The translations under genes were made by a program, and so were the position numbers. Below are positions 32,548-41,400 of a stretch of 64,000 bases of DNA, in pieces. Location: positions 1,553,546 to 1,617,545 of the forward strand of contig NZ_SLWS01000001.1 of NCBI RefSeq assembly GCF_004345645.1, in the 5' to 3' direction. This DNA comes from Actinocrispum wychmicini (GTDB lineage Bacteria; Actinomycetota; Actinomycetes; Mycobacteriales; Pseudonocardiaceae). Each line of letters begins with the position of its first letter. The first letter of the stretch is position 1. The notes beneath the pieces are model-generated. The model was given only the letters and a program-made list of their open reading frames with translations. It searched no databases and was not told the DNA's origin.

Positions 32548-35316
32548 TCAGTCCTCCTGATCGGACAGCAGCCGGGCCAGTTCGGTCCGGGAGCGCACGC
32601 CCAGCTTTCGGTACACCGCGGCCAGATGGCCTTCCACTGTCCGCACGCTGGCGAACAGCTGCGCCGCCACTTCCCGGTTGGTCAGGCCGGTGGCGACCAG
32701 CTCGGCTATCTTCCGTTCCGTCTTGGTCAGTGTTCCGCCGGAACGGGCCGGCTGGACCCGGGTGAGTTCGGTGGTGGCGATCTCGGTGAACGGGGTCGCG
32801 CCGATGGCCGTGAAGCACGCCAGGGCGTTCTCCAGTGCGATGCGGGCTTCCCCTTTGGCTTTGTTGCGCCGAAGAACCTGGCCCTGCGCCAGGAGAGTCC
32901 GGCCGTACTCGAGCGGCAGCTGGGTCTGCGTGTGCGCCGCCACCGCGTTGTCCAATGTGGACGCGGCAGAGGACAGGTCGCCGCGGGCGGCTTCGGCCAG
33001 GCCCTGGATCCGCAGGCCCACCCCGAGCAGGGTGGGGCGGGCGGACCTCGTGCCCAGGTCGATCAGTTCGTCCGCGAGCGACTGCGCCTCGTCCAGCCGG
33101 CCGGTGTTCACCAGCGCCTGGCCCAGGTCGCTGTCCAGGCGCTGGCGGCGCGATGGTTCCCTGATGCCCTCCGCGCCAGCCATGTCCATCGCGGTCGTCA
33201 GCACGGACACGGCTGTGGTGTCGTCGCCGCGCAGGAGCGCGACGGCACCCAGCACTTGCCGGTACACAATGGCCTTACGGAAGCCGATGGCCGGTCCTTC
33301 GGCATTGAACTGGTCCTCGATCAGCTGCTGTGCCCCGTCCAGGTCACCTGTCAGCACCCGCAACAGACCGTCGGTGGCGTACAGGACCGCCGGAATCAAG
33401 CCGGACGCGCGGCGCACGGCCTCGTCCATCGCGGCGCCGGCCTCGGCATACCGACCGGCCCAACACTCGGTCAACGCCAGATGCCCGAACAACGGCGACA
33501 ACGCGCCGTCCTCGCCCTCGTCCATCGCCTGCTTGATCGCGCGGCCCAACACGACCCGGGAGCCGGCCAGGTCGTCGACGGTCTTGAGGAAGTAGCCGCG
33601 GATCGTCGACGCCCGTGCGGTGATCGGCATCCACGGCATCGTGGCCTGGACCTGCTCGGCGCGGCTCAACAGGTCCTCCCGCATGCCACGGCCGGCACCG
33701 ATGTTCGTGTCCGTGAGGTGGATCAACGCCGAGGCGAGCGCGGCCGGATCCGGCTCCACGTCAAGGCCGTCGAACAGCTCCAACGCCTTCGTCGCGTACG
33801 CCTCCCGGTCGCCGCCTTCGCCGTCACCGACATCGGACGCCATGGCGAACGCGACCGCGCGCAGATGGGTGTCGTCCCCGGCCTCGGCGATGGCGCGGCG
33901 GATCATGTCCTGCGCGGCCTCCGGACCACGGCTCCAGTAGATCACCTCGACCAGGAACGGCAGGTTCTGGCGGCGCAGGTCCGGGGGCATCCCGGCCATG
34001 TCCTTCTCGTCGATGTACTGCAGGGCACGTTCCCGCTCCCCGAGCGCGTACAGCACCTCGGCCGCAGCGACCCGACGACGGCCCAGGTCCACCAAGGCCG
34101 ACGCGGGCGTGAACTCGACCGCCAACTCGGCCAGTTCCGCGGCCGCCCCGGTCGCCCCACGGGTACGCGCCGCCGTGGCCCCGTCGTCCAGGACACCGGC
34201 GACTTCGGCGTCGGGCGGCTCGGCCGCGATCGCCATGTGCCGGGCCCGCTGCTCGGGATCGCTCACGATCGTGGCCAGGCGCCGGTGCAGCGCGGCGCGC
34301 CCGCCGGGCGCCAGCGTCTCCAGCGCCGCGTACCCCAGCAGTGGGTGCGCGGGGCGCAAGCGGCCGGAGCTTTCCGCCACCATGCCCGCTGTGACCGCCG
34401 CGTCGATCGCGTCGAGCGGGTCCTTGACTATCCCCTGGAGCGCGCGTGTCGTGAGGGAGACCGTGGGGTACGCGAGCGCCGAGGTCGCGATGAGCGCGGC
34501 CTGGGTGTCCATGTCCAGCTCGGCGAGCCGCTCGTTGACCACGGTCGTCAGCGACGTCGGCAACGGCAGGTCGGTGGTCGGCTCGCCGTGCTGACGCGTG
34601 ATGGCGCGGCCCACTTCCAAGGCCCAGAACGGATTTCCCGCGGTCCGCCGGACCAGTGTGCGCAGCACCCGCGGCCGCAGGGACAGGTTCAGCCGGGTCC
34701 GCAGCAGCTGGTCGATCGTGCGCTCGTCGAGCGGGTCCAGGTGCAGGTCGTCCACGGTGATCTCGCGCCACAGCTGCGACGGTGTCTGGTCCAGCCGGAC
34801 ACTGCCGAGCAGCCGGATCGGCTCGGACCGCATCCGGCGCAACGCGAACCGCAGTGCCTCAACCGTCGGACTGTCCACCCAGGACACGTCGTCCAGCACG
34901 ACGAAGACCCGCCGCTGCGCGCACAGCGTCCGCAACATGGTGAGCACGGCCATGCCGACCTCGCGCTGGCCGACCGGCGCCGTCCCGGGCATCCGCCGGG
35001 CCAGCGCCACCTCGAGGGCGATCCGCTGCGGCTCGGGCAGTTCGTGCAGCAGCCCGTCGGTGGCCTCGTCCAGCAGGTCGGTCAACCCGGCGAAGGACAG
35101 CCCGGTCTCACTCTGACTACCGCGCGTCGCCAGCACCAGGAAATCGCGATCACGGGCGGCGGCCATCGCCGCCACACACACCGTCGTCTTGCCTATGCCG
35201 GGCTCACCGTGCATCAGCAACGCGCGTGGCCCCGGGTCGCGGTCGTCAAGCAGCCGCTCGACGGCGGCCAGTTCCGCCGACCGGGCCAGCCACTCGGCAC
35301 CGCGCATGTCACCCAT
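32548..35316 (-). CDS. Large ATP-binding LuxR (LAL) family transcriptional regulator
   Basis: A 922-residue regulator. The N-terminal AAA/STAND ATPase has Walker A (HGEPGIGKTT) at about residue 35 and Walker B (VFVVLDDVSWVD). A long TPR-like helical middle follows. The C-terminal LuxR helix-turn-helix is LTKTERKIAELVATGLTNREVAAQLF then VEGHLAAVYRKLGVRSRTEL. The ATG at 35316 (MGDMRG) fits the family's usual distance to Walker A; a start at 35307 is possible. LAL proteins often activate catabolic or antibiotic genes. The divergent deaminase operon, which starts 97 bases away, is a plausible target. Confidence 0.88.
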   Translation of the reverse strand: MGDMRGAEWLARSAELAAVERLLDDRDPGPRALLMHGEPGIGKTTVCVAAMAAARDRDFLVLATRGSQSETGLSFAGLTDLLDEATDGLLHELPEPQRIALEVALARRMPGTAPVGQREVGMAVLTMLRTLCAQRRVFVVLDDVSWVDSPTVEALRFALRRMRSEPIRLLGSVRLDQTPSQLWREITVDDLHLDPLDERTIDQLLRTRLNLSLRPRVLRTLVRRTAGNPFWALEVGRAITRQHGEPTTDLPLPTSLTTVVNERLAELDMDTQAALIATSALAYPTVSLTTRALQGIVKDPLDAIDAAVTAGMVAESSGRLRPAHPLLGYAALETLAPGGRAALHRRLATIVSDPEQRARHMAIAAEPPDAEVAGVLDDGATAARTRGATGAAAELAELAVEFTPASALVDLGRRRVAAAEVLYALGERERALQYIDEKDMAGMPPDLRRQNLPFLVEVIYWSRGPEAAQDMIRRAIAEAGDDTHLRAVAFAMASDVGDGEGGDREAYATKALELFDGLDVEPDPAALASALIHLTDTNIGAGRGMREDLLSRAEQVQATMPWMPITARASTIRGYFLKTVDDLAGSRVVLGRAIKQAMDEGEDGALSPLFGHLALTECWAGRYAEAGAAMDEAVRRASGLIPAVLYATDGLLRVLTGDLDGAQQLIEDQFNAEGPAIGFRKAIVYRQVLGAVALLRGDDTTAVSVLTTAMDMAGAEGIREPSRRQRLDSDLGQALVNTGRLDEAQSLADELIDLGTRSARPTLLGVGLRIQGLAEAARGDLSSAASTLDNAVAAHTQTQLPLEYGRTLLAQGQVLRRNKAKGEARIALENALACFTAIGATPFTEIATTELTRVQPARSGGTLTKTERKIAELVATGLTNREVAAQLFASVRTVEGHLAAVYRKLGVRSRTELARLLSDQED

Positions 35317-35413
35317 GGTGACAGAGATCGACCACGCCATGGGGGCCGACCTCAGTGCCCGATCGGGCGTCCGGGCTCTTGCACCAGCGTCCTGAAACCA
35401 CGAAGGTGTGACC

Positions 35414-35896
35414 ATGCACGCGAGCCGCGAGGTGATCGAGGCGAACCAGATGCTGACCGTGGCACGGCAGGAGGCGCTGAAGGGCAAGGCCGAGGGCGGT
35501 ATCCCGATCGGTGCGGCGCTCTACGGGCCGGACGGTGAGCTGCTCGGCAGCGGCCACAACCGGCGCGTCCAGGACGGCGACCCGTCCACGCACGCGGAGA
35601 CAGCGGCGTTCCGCAACGCCGGCCGCCGGCCGCACTACCGGGACACGATCATGGTCACCACGTTGTCGCCCTGCTGGTACTGCAGTGGGCTGGTACGCCA
35701 GTTCGGCATCTCCCGGCTGGTGATCGGCGAGGCGACCACGTTCTTCGGCGGCCACGAGTGGCTGGCCGGGATCGGCGTCCAGGTGACCATTGTGGACGAT
35801 CCGGACTGCGTCGAGCTGATGACCGAGTTCATCCGGGAACACCCCGAACTGTGGTACGAGGACATCGGAGAGGTCCATGACGGTTCCCCTGGTTGA
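35414..35896 (+). CDS. Yeast-type (Fcy1-like) cytosine/nucleobase deaminase
   Basis: A 160-residue zinc-dependent deaminase of the CDA fold. HAETAAF supplies the zinc His and catalytic Glu, and SPCWYCSGL the two zinc cysteines. The C-terminal half (VIGEATTFFGG, VTIVDDPDC, LMTEFIREHPELWYEDIGE) closely follows the pattern of yeast cytosine deaminase as I recall it, including the WxEDIGE end. This is rarer in bacteria than the unrelated CodA amidohydrolase. The ATG at 35414 is preferred for its spacing from GAAGG. It overlaps the next gene by 20 bases. Confidence 0.82.
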   Translation: MHASREVIEANQMLTVARQEALKGKAEGGIPIGAALYGPDGELLGSGHNRRVQDGDPSTHAETAAFRNAGRRPHYRDTIMVTTLSPCWYCSGLVRQFGISRLVIGEATTFFGGHEWLAGIGVQVTIVDDPDCVELMTEFIREHPELWYEDIGEVHDGSPG

Positions 35897-36827
35897 CCTG
35901 CGGCCCTGGTTCGACGGCTCCGGCCGGGCCGAGGTGGCCGCCCGGATCGACGAGGCCCTGCAGGAGTCCGGTTTCCTGCTCGTCACCGGCCACGGTGTGC
36001 CGTCGTCCCTACGGTCCCGCGTCCGCGCCGAAGCACGCCAGTTCTTCGCCTTGCCCGGTGAGGTCAAGCAGCCGTACGCGGTGTCGGTCGGCGGGCGCGG
36101 CTGGCTGCCGCCGGGCGCGGAGGCGAACTCGTACGCGGAAGGCGTGGAGTCGCCGCCGGATCTGAAGGAGTCGTACTCGGTCGGTGCCGAAGCGGCGGTC
36201 GGCGACCCGTCGGTCGACGACTTCTGGTTCGCCCCCAACGTGTGGCCGGCGGAGGTCCCGGACCTGCGCGACGCGGCGAGCGAGTACATGGGCCGGATGC
36301 GGGCTCTGGCCGACGAGCTGCTCACCGTCTTCGCCGCGGCGCTTTCCCTGCCACCGGACCACTTCACGCGGCACACGGGCAACTCCACCTACACCTTCAA
36401 CATCAACTGGTACCCGCCGCTGACCACGGTGGGCCAGCCGGACAAGGACCAGTTCCGGATCGGCCCGCACACCGACTTCGGCACGGTCACCGTGCTGGAC
36501 CGGGAGCCCGGCGTCGGCGGCCTCCAGGTGTACACAAAGGACGGTGAATGGGTGGACGCGCCGTACCATCCCGAGGCGTTCACCGTCAACATCGGCGACC
36601 TGATGGCTCGCTGGACCGGCGACCGCTGGCGCTCCACCCGCCACCGCGTACTGCCGCCGCACGCCAGCGCGCCGGACGAGGACCTGGTGTCGTTGATCTA
36701 CTTCTACGAGACCGACCACGACGCCCGGATCACGTCCCTCGGCCCGCCGGTCGGCCACGTCGACTACCCCGAGGTGACCGCTTCGGTCTACCTGAAGGAA
36801 AAACTCGACGCCATCACGATGGACTAG
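35877..36827 (+). CDS. 2-oxoglutarate/Fe(II)-dependent oxygenase of the isopenicillin N synthase family
   Basis: A 316-residue double-stranded beta-helix oxygenase. VPLVDLRPWF and GFLLVTGHGVPSSL open the fold. Iron ligands are in IGPHTDFGTVTVL (HxD) and RWRSTRHRVLPP (distal His plus the R-x-S/T co-substrate motif). Such enzymes hydroxylate or ring-modify small molecules; a nucleobase is possible given the overlapping deaminase gene. The 20-base overlap implies coupled translation. It overlaps the convergent phosphoribosyltransferase gene by four bases. Confidence 0.85.
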   Translation: MTVPLVDLRPWFDGSGRAEVAARIDEALQESGFLLVTGHGVPSSLRSRVRAEARQFFALPGEVKQPYAVSVGGRGWLPPGAEANSYAEGVESPPDLKESYSVGAEAAVGDPSVDDFWFAPNVWPAEVPDLRDAASEYMGRMRALADELLTVFAAALSLPPDHFTRHTGNSTYTFNINWYPPLTTVGQPDKDQFRIGPHTDFGTVTVLDREPGVGGLQVYTKDGEWVDAPYHPEAFTVNIGDLMARWTGDRWRSTRHRVLPPHASAPDEDLVSLIYFYETDHDARITSLGPPVGHVDYPEVTASVYLKEKLDAITMD

Positions 36828-37312
36828 GCGTCCAGCACCGCGGCGTCCACCACCGGCGGCAGCGTGGACCACGGGAAGTTGATCCACTGGTCGGTCCGCC
36901 GCCACACGTACTCGCACTTCACCATCGAGTGCGATTTCTCGTACAGCACCGCGCACCGGACGTCCGCCACGTGGTCCTGGCAGAAGTCGTGCACCAGCTT
37001 GAGCGTCGACCCGGTGTCGGCGACGTCGTCGGCCACCAGCACCTTGGCGCCGGTGAGATCGACCACATTGGGCACTGGCGGCAGCATCACCGGCAGCTCC
37101 AGCCGCTCGTCCACACCCGTGTAGAACTCGACGTTCATGACGTGCAGGTTCTTGACGCTCAACGCGTATCCCAGCGCACCGGCGGCGAACAGCCCGCCCC
37201 GGGCGATGGACAGGATCAGGTCCGGCCGGAACCCGTCCGCGGCCACCATTTCCGCCAGCTCGCGGGACGCCTTGCCGAACAGGTCCCAAGTCAGGATCTC
37301 GCGCTCGTCCAT
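36824..37312 (-). CDS. Phosphoribosyltransferase (xanthine-guanine type)
   Basis: A 162-residue type I PRTase. The PRPP loop is VLVADDVADTGSTLK, and DLILSIARGGLFAAGALGYAL is the N-terminal substrate-side motif typical of Gpt/hypoxanthine-like enzymes. It should convert a free purine base and PRPP into a nucleotide. It starts 27 bases after mtnD on the same strand, so it is probably the last gene of the methionine-salvage operon, where it could recapture the purine released from methylthioadenosine. Confidence 0.85.
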   Translation of the reverse strand: MDEREILTWDLFGKASRELAEMVAADGFRPDLILSIARGGLFAAGALGYALSVKNLHVMNVEFYTGVDERLELPVMLPPVPNVVDLTGAKVLVADDVADTGSTLKLVHDFCQDHVADVRCAVLYEKSHSMVKCEYVWRRTDQWINFPWSTLPPVVDAAVLDA

Positions 37313-37339
37313 GCCGGCATGCTAACCGCGCTGGTGTGG

Positions 37340-37912
37340 TCAGCCGCTCATCAGGGCGTCGAAGCTCGGGAAGTCCTCGGCGAGCCGGTTTCCGGTGAAG
37401 TTGCCGACCCAGCCCTCGTCGTCGTGGAAGAAGCGGATCGCCACGTAGTCCGGCCGGGTGCCCATGTCGAACCAGTGCGTGGTGTTCGCCGGGACGCTCA
37501 GCAGATCGCCCGCGGTGCACAGCATCCCGTACACCTTCCCGTTGACGTGCAGGTAGAACACACCTGAACCGCGGGCGAAGAAACGGTCCTCGTCGTCGTC
37601 GTGGGTGTGCTCGGCGAGGAACTTCTGGCGAGCCTTGGCGGCCATCTCGGTCCATTCCGGACTGTCCGACGGGGTCATGTGCAGGGCGTCGACGTACCCG
37701 TACCCCTCGGTCTCGATCACCTGGTCGACATGTTCCCGGTAGGCGGACAGCACCTCCTCCGACGGCGGTGTCGCCGACAGCGTGGTGACGATCGGCCACC
37801 GGGAGAACCGGACGCCGATCCGCTTGAGCTCGCTTTCGATCTCCGCGGCGTCCTCGGTGCGCGTCAGTACGGTCGACGGGTCCGTGTCGGGCCACACAGT
37901 CAGCAGCGTCAT
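37340..37912 (-). CDS. mtnD: Acireductone dioxygenase
   Basis: A 190-residue cupin that cleaves 1,2-dihydroxy-3-keto-5-methylthiopentene to the keto precursor of methionine (Fe form) or to methylthiopropionate (Ni form). Metal ligands are visible in EHTHDDDEDRFF (His, His, Glu) and VPANTTHWFDMG (His), as in Klebsiella ARD. It is slightly longer than average at the N-terminus. The ATG at 37912 overlaps the mtnB stop as ATGA. It acts last of the salvage genes encoded here. Confidence 0.93.
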   Translation of the reverse strand: MTLLTVWPDTDPSTVLTRTEDAAEIESELKRIGVRFSRWPIVTTLSATPPSEEVLSAYREHVDQVIETEGYGYVDALHMTPSDSPEWTEMAAKARQKFLAEHTHDDDEDRFFARGSGVFYLHVNGKVYGMLCTAGDLLSVPANTTHWFDMGTRPDYVAIRFFHDDEGWVGNFTGNRLAEDFPSFDALMSG

Positions 37913-38493
37913 ACCGCCATTATGAACCGCAACAGCCATTCCAGGCACTCCGTGCGATGCCTGGCCTGCGTCAGGTCCGCGCCCCACACGTACAGCCCGT
38001 GCCGGGCCACGATCAACGCCGGGGTGTCGGCCCGGTGGCCCGCTTCGAAACTGTCGCCCAGCACGACCATGTCCTGGCTGTTCGGCACGACCGGGATGGT
38101 CACCAGGTCGTCGTGCGCGGACCGGCCGAAGCCCTTGAGCATCTCCATGTCACGCAGCTGAACCCCGTCCGGCCAGCGTTCGGCCGCCAACACGGGCGCG
38201 TGCACGTGCACGTGGACGACGGCCCTGGCACCCGAGACCGCGGCGATCCGTGCGTGCAGCCCGGCCTCCGCGGACGGCACGCCTGGCCCGACAGCAGCAC
38301 CCGACGAGTCGATCTCGACCACGTCCGCGGCGGTCAGTTCCCCTTTGTCCAGGCCGCTCGCGGTGACCGCCAGCCGCAGCGGCTCGTCCCGCAGGCGGAC
38401 GGACAGATTCCCGGAACTGCCCCGCATCCAGCCCATCGCGGTGTACCGGGCGGCTTCCTTCGCGAGCAGCTCGCCGGCTTCTGGCAGGTTCAC
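37909..38493 (-). CDS. mtnB: Methylthioribulose-1-phosphate dehydratase
   Basis: A 194-residue class II aldolase-fold zinc enzyme that dehydrates methylthioribulose-1-phosphate. GWMRGSSGNLSVRL binds phosphate. ASGLDKGELTAADVVEID and the histidine cluster VVHVHVHAPV, with a further His in VARHGLYVWG, form the zinc and active site. The GTG at 38493 overlaps the mtnC TGA, and the stop overlaps the mtnD ATG. Unlike some bacteria with MtnW/MtnX, this organism uses the MtnB plus MtnC route. Confidence 0.92.
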   Translation of the reverse strand: MNLPEAGELLAKEAARYTAMGWMRGSSGNLSVRLRDEPLRLAVTASGLDKGELTAADVVEIDSSGAAVGPGVPSAEAGLHARIAAVSGARAVVHVHVHAPVLAAERWPDGVQLRDMEMLKGFGRSAHDDLVTIPVVPNSQDMVVLGDSFEAGHRADTPALIVARHGLYVWGADLTQARHRTECLEWLLRFIMAV

Positions 38494-39197
38494 GCCAACT
38501 CCACACTGACGTCGGCGAACGACCGGATCGCCAGGTGCGGCCCGAAGTCCGCGTCGCCGAACGGCTCACCCGGCCGGGCCAGCCCGACCGTGCGCCAGCC
38601 CGCCTCGGCCGCCGCGTCCAGTTCCGCGGGCACGTCGGAGAAGAACACGATCTCCCCGGCGCCCAGGGCGGCGGCGATCGCCTGGTACGACGGAGCCGCC
38701 CGTTTCGGCCCGGCGTTGACGGTGTCGAAGTGCGCCATGAACAACCCTGTGACGTCTCCGTCCGTGGACCGGGAGAACGACGCGACCTGGCCGGCGACCG
38801 AGCCCGACGAGAACACCGCCAGGTCGACCCCTTTGTCGTGCCAGGCCCGCAGCGCCGGCACGACATCCGGGAAGAACTCGGTCACCAGGTCGCCGTCGGC
38901 GTAGCCACGCTCCCAGATCAGCCCCTGCAGGGTCTTCAGCGGCGCGATCTTCTTGTCCTCGGCCATCCACCTGTGCAGCACGGCCACGACTTCGTCAGTG
39001 CCGGCGTCCGCACCGAGCCCGCCCAGGGTCTTGATCTGCGCGACGGCGTCGACGACGATCGGATCGGTCGGGTGCTCGGTGATCCACGGGCCGAGCCGGG
39101 GCCGGGCGTAGTCGTACAGGACCACGTGCACCTGGCTGGTCGGGGTCAGCGTGCCCTCGATGTCGACGACGACCCATCGCGCGGTCAGCGTGGTCAC
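38490..39197 (-). CDS. mtnC: Acireductone synthase (enolase-phosphatase E1)
   Basis: A 235-residue HAD-superfamily bifunctional enolase/phosphatase. Motif I is VVVDIEGTLTP, motif II is LAVFSSGSVAGQ, the lysine region is VNAGPKRAAPSY, and motif III is IVFFSDVPAELDAA. It converts the diketone phosphate from MtnB into acireductone for MtnD. The GTG at 39197 overlaps the mtnA stop (GTGA), consistent with tight coupling. Confidence 0.92.
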   Translation of the reverse strand: MTTLTARWVVVDIEGTLTPTSQVHVVLYDYARPRLGPWITEHPTDPIVVDAVAQIKTLGGLGADAGTDEVVAVLHRWMAEDKKIAPLKTLQGLIWERGYADGDLVTEFFPDVVPALRAWHDKGVDLAVFSSGSVAGQVASFSRSTDGDVTGLFMAHFDTVNAGPKRAAPSYQAIAAALGAGEIVFFSDVPAELDAAAEAGWRTVGLARPGEPFGDADFGPHLAIRSFADVSVELA

Positions 39198-40207
39198 TGG
39201 TTGTGTTCTCCTTCGCGGTAGTACTCGGCCACCAGGCCCGGCTCGAACGGGCCGCGGTCGGTGACGATCGTGGTCACGAAACGCGGCGGCGTCACGTCGA
39301 ACGCGGGATACAGGCCACGGACTTTGTCGCTGGCCGTCCGCCGGCCCAGCGTGTACCGGACTTCGTCGCCCGACCGGTATTCGATCGGCACATCCGCGCC
39401 GGTTGTGACCTGCTGGTCGGGCGCCTGGACCAGGGCGTGGAACGGAACGTGGAAGGCCGACGCGGCCACCGCGAGGGCAAGCGTGCCGACCTTGTTGATC
39501 ACATGCCCGTCCATGGCGACCCGGTCCGCGGCGGTGACCAGCGCGTCCACCTCGCCGGACTGCAGCACGGCCGCGCCCATCCCGTCGGAGATCAGCGTGG
39601 TGTCCACGCCCATCTCACCGAGCGTCTCCGCGGTCAGCCGGGCGCCCTGCAGGTACGGCCGGGTCTCGGTGCAGAAGAAGCGCAAGCGTTTGCCTGCCCG
39701 GTGGGCGGCGTTGACGGTCTCGATCAGGTACAGGTCCGCCCAGCAGTGCGTGAGCACACCGCCTTCGTCGGGAAGCAACGCGGCCGCGTGTGTCCCGAGG
39801 GAACGACAACGGGACCGGTACAGCTCGTCACCTGCTTGCGCGCCCGCCAAAGTCGACGTCAACAACTCCTCGCCGGCGCCCGTGGCCGCGCTGAGCACGG
39901 CGTTGACGGCCTTGCGCAAGTGGTTGTTCGTTGAACGGGTCCGGATCAGCCGTTCGCCCGCCTGTTCCAGAGCCGCGTGGGCAGCGTGCGGACGCATGCC
40001 CGCGGCTTCCCGGGCGGCCAGGACCATGCCATACAGCGCGGCGAAGTACGGCCCGGACGACTGGGTGACCATGTCCTCGATCGCGCGGGCGACCTCCTCG
40101 ACCGTCCGGCACGTCACCCAGTTCCGCTGGAACGGGAACTCCCGCCGGTCGAGGATCAGCACGCCGTCGTCCGTCAGCCGAACACTGTCGGCGAGCACCG
40201 GGTCCAT
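39194..40207 (-). CDS. mtnA: S-methyl-5-thioribose-1-phosphate isomerase
   Basis: A 337-residue eIF-2B-alpha-like aldose-ketose isomerase that starts methionine salvage. The catalytic Cys lies in GGVLTHCWADLYL and the Asp in AADRVAMDGHVINKVGT, and CTETRPYLQGARLTAETL follows the family pattern. Compared with classical MtnA the flanks differ (usual LTHCNAG and AADRIAANGD), so it is a divergent member. The operon with mtnC, mtnB and mtnD supports the assignment. Its ATG overlaps the stop of the flavin monooxygenase upstream by one base. Confidence 0.88.
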   Translation of the reverse strand: MDPVLADSVRLTDDGVLILDRREFPFQRNWVTCRTVEEVARAIEDMVTQSSGPYFAALYGMVLAAREAAGMRPHAAHAALEQAGERLIRTRSTNNHLRKAVNAVLSAATGAGEELLTSTLAGAQAGDELYRSRCRSLGTHAAALLPDEGGVLTHCWADLYLIETVNAAHRAGKRLRFFCTETRPYLQGARLTAETLGEMGVDTTLISDGMGAAVLQSGEVDALVTAADRVAMDGHVINKVGTLALAVAASAFHVPFHALVQAPDQQVTTGADVPIEYRSGDEVRYTLGRRTASDKVRGLYPAFDVTPPRFVTTIVTDRGPFEPGLVAEYYREGEHNQ

Positions 40208-41322
40208 CAGCTGTATCCGGTGATCGGCGGGTGTTCGCCGGTCAGGAAGTACGTGCCCACCTCGCGGGCCTTGTAGACCACCGGGTCGTGCAGGGTGAGC
40301 GTGCGCGCGTTGCGCCAGAACCGGTCGAAGCCGTACTTGGTGGCGGTCGCGCGGGCACCCATGAACTCGTAGACCTTGGTCGTGGTCTCGTTGACCACCT
40401 TGGTGGCGAACACTTTCGCCGACGAGACCGTTACCGCCGTGGTCGCACGCTGTTCCGGCGTCAGGTCCGTGCCGGCCAGGTCCGCGGCCCGCAACGCGTC
40501 GGCCGCGCGGTCGGTGAGCAGGCCGGCGGCCTCCACTGCGGCGAACAGTTCGCCGTAGCCGGCGAGGATGTACGGGTCGTCCGTTGACGCGTCCACATTG
40601 GACAGAAACCATGGTCGGGTGAGCGACTTGGTGTAGTCGGCGGCCTCGGCCAGCGCGCCCATCGCGATACCCACATAGATCTGGGTGAGCGCGACCTGGA
40701 ACCCCAGCGCGGCCAAGGAAAGCCGGAGGTTGTCCGGCGGGTTGGCGCCCAGCACGTCGTCCGGGTCGACGGTGACACTGTCGAACACGATGCCGCCGCT
40801 GGCGGTCAGCCGCTGGCCGGTGTTGTCCCAGTCGGACGGGTACGAGATGCCCTCGGCGCGGGCGTCGACCGTGAACGTGACCTTCTCGTCGGTGTCCACC
40901 GTGGTCGCCGACACCACCAGCCGGTCGGCCACGCTCGCGCCGGTCGCGAACGTCTTGCGACCGTCCACGACGAACCCGTCGTCGGTCGGCGTGAGCCGCA
41001 GGGCGGCGTCCAGCGGGTTGGACACGCCGGAGAAGAACCACTCCGGGTTCGCCCGCATCTGCCGCGCCGGCCCCGGGTTGTCGAACAGAGTCGCCCGCCA
41101 CAGGTGCAGGTAGTGATAACCGATCAGGTGGCCGATGGAGGCGTCCGCGGACGAGACGATCCGCGTCACCGCGTTCGTCGCCTCCTGGTCGGCACTCAGC
41201 AACCCGGACGAGCGCAACAGTTCGACCTCGGCCACCGGCGGTCGGTTCGCCTGGTCCCGTTCGGCCGCGTCCGCCCTCAGCTGCGCGGCCACCTCCTCGG
41301 CCAAGCCGATCCAGTCCGTCAT
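40207..41322 (-). CDS. DszC/SfnB-like flavin-dependent monooxygenase (acyl-CoA dehydrogenase fold)
   Basis: A 371-residue protein with the acyl-CoA dehydrogenase fold but the signature of reduced-flavin monooxygenases acting on organosulfur compounds: SSADASIGHLIGYHYLHLWRATLF, VVDGRKTFATGASVADRLVVSA, and a C-terminal RATATKYGFDRFWRNARTLTLHDPVVYKAREVG, where DszC and SfnB have the HDP motif. The acyl-CoA catalytic Glu motif is absent. It is the first gene of the mtn operon, so oxidation of a methylthio or sulfide compound feeding into or out of methionine salvage is an attractive inference. Confidence 0.8.
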   Translation of the reverse strand: MTDWIGLAEEVAAQLRADAAERDQANRPPVAEVELLRSSGLLSADQEATNAVTRIVSSADASIGHLIGYHYLHLWRATLFDNPGPARQMRANPEWFFSGVSNPLDAALRLTPTDDGFVVDGRKTFATGASVADRLVVSATTVDTDEKVTFTVDARAEGISYPSDWDNTGQRLTASGGIVFDSVTVDPDDVLGANPPDNLRLSLAALGFQVALTQIYVGIAMGALAEAADYTKSLTRPWFLSNVDASTDDPYILAGYGELFAAVEAAGLLTDRAADALRAADLAGTDLTPEQRATTAVTVSSAKVFATKVVNETTTKVYEFMGARATATKYGFDRFWRNARTLTLHDPVVYKAREVGTYFLTGEHPPITGYS

Positions 41323-41400
41323 GCGGCAAATCTAGCCAATCGCTGAAAGATGCGCGATCAGCAAACTTGCGTGTCCCGCACTTTTAGGTATCGTGAGGGT

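Noticed and set aside
32512..35538. Long plus-strand open frame (about 1,000 codons) opposite the LAL regulator
   Set aside because: Its product is a His/Arg/Gln-rich shadow with no motif, while the minus strand encodes a clear ATPase-TPR-LuxR protein.
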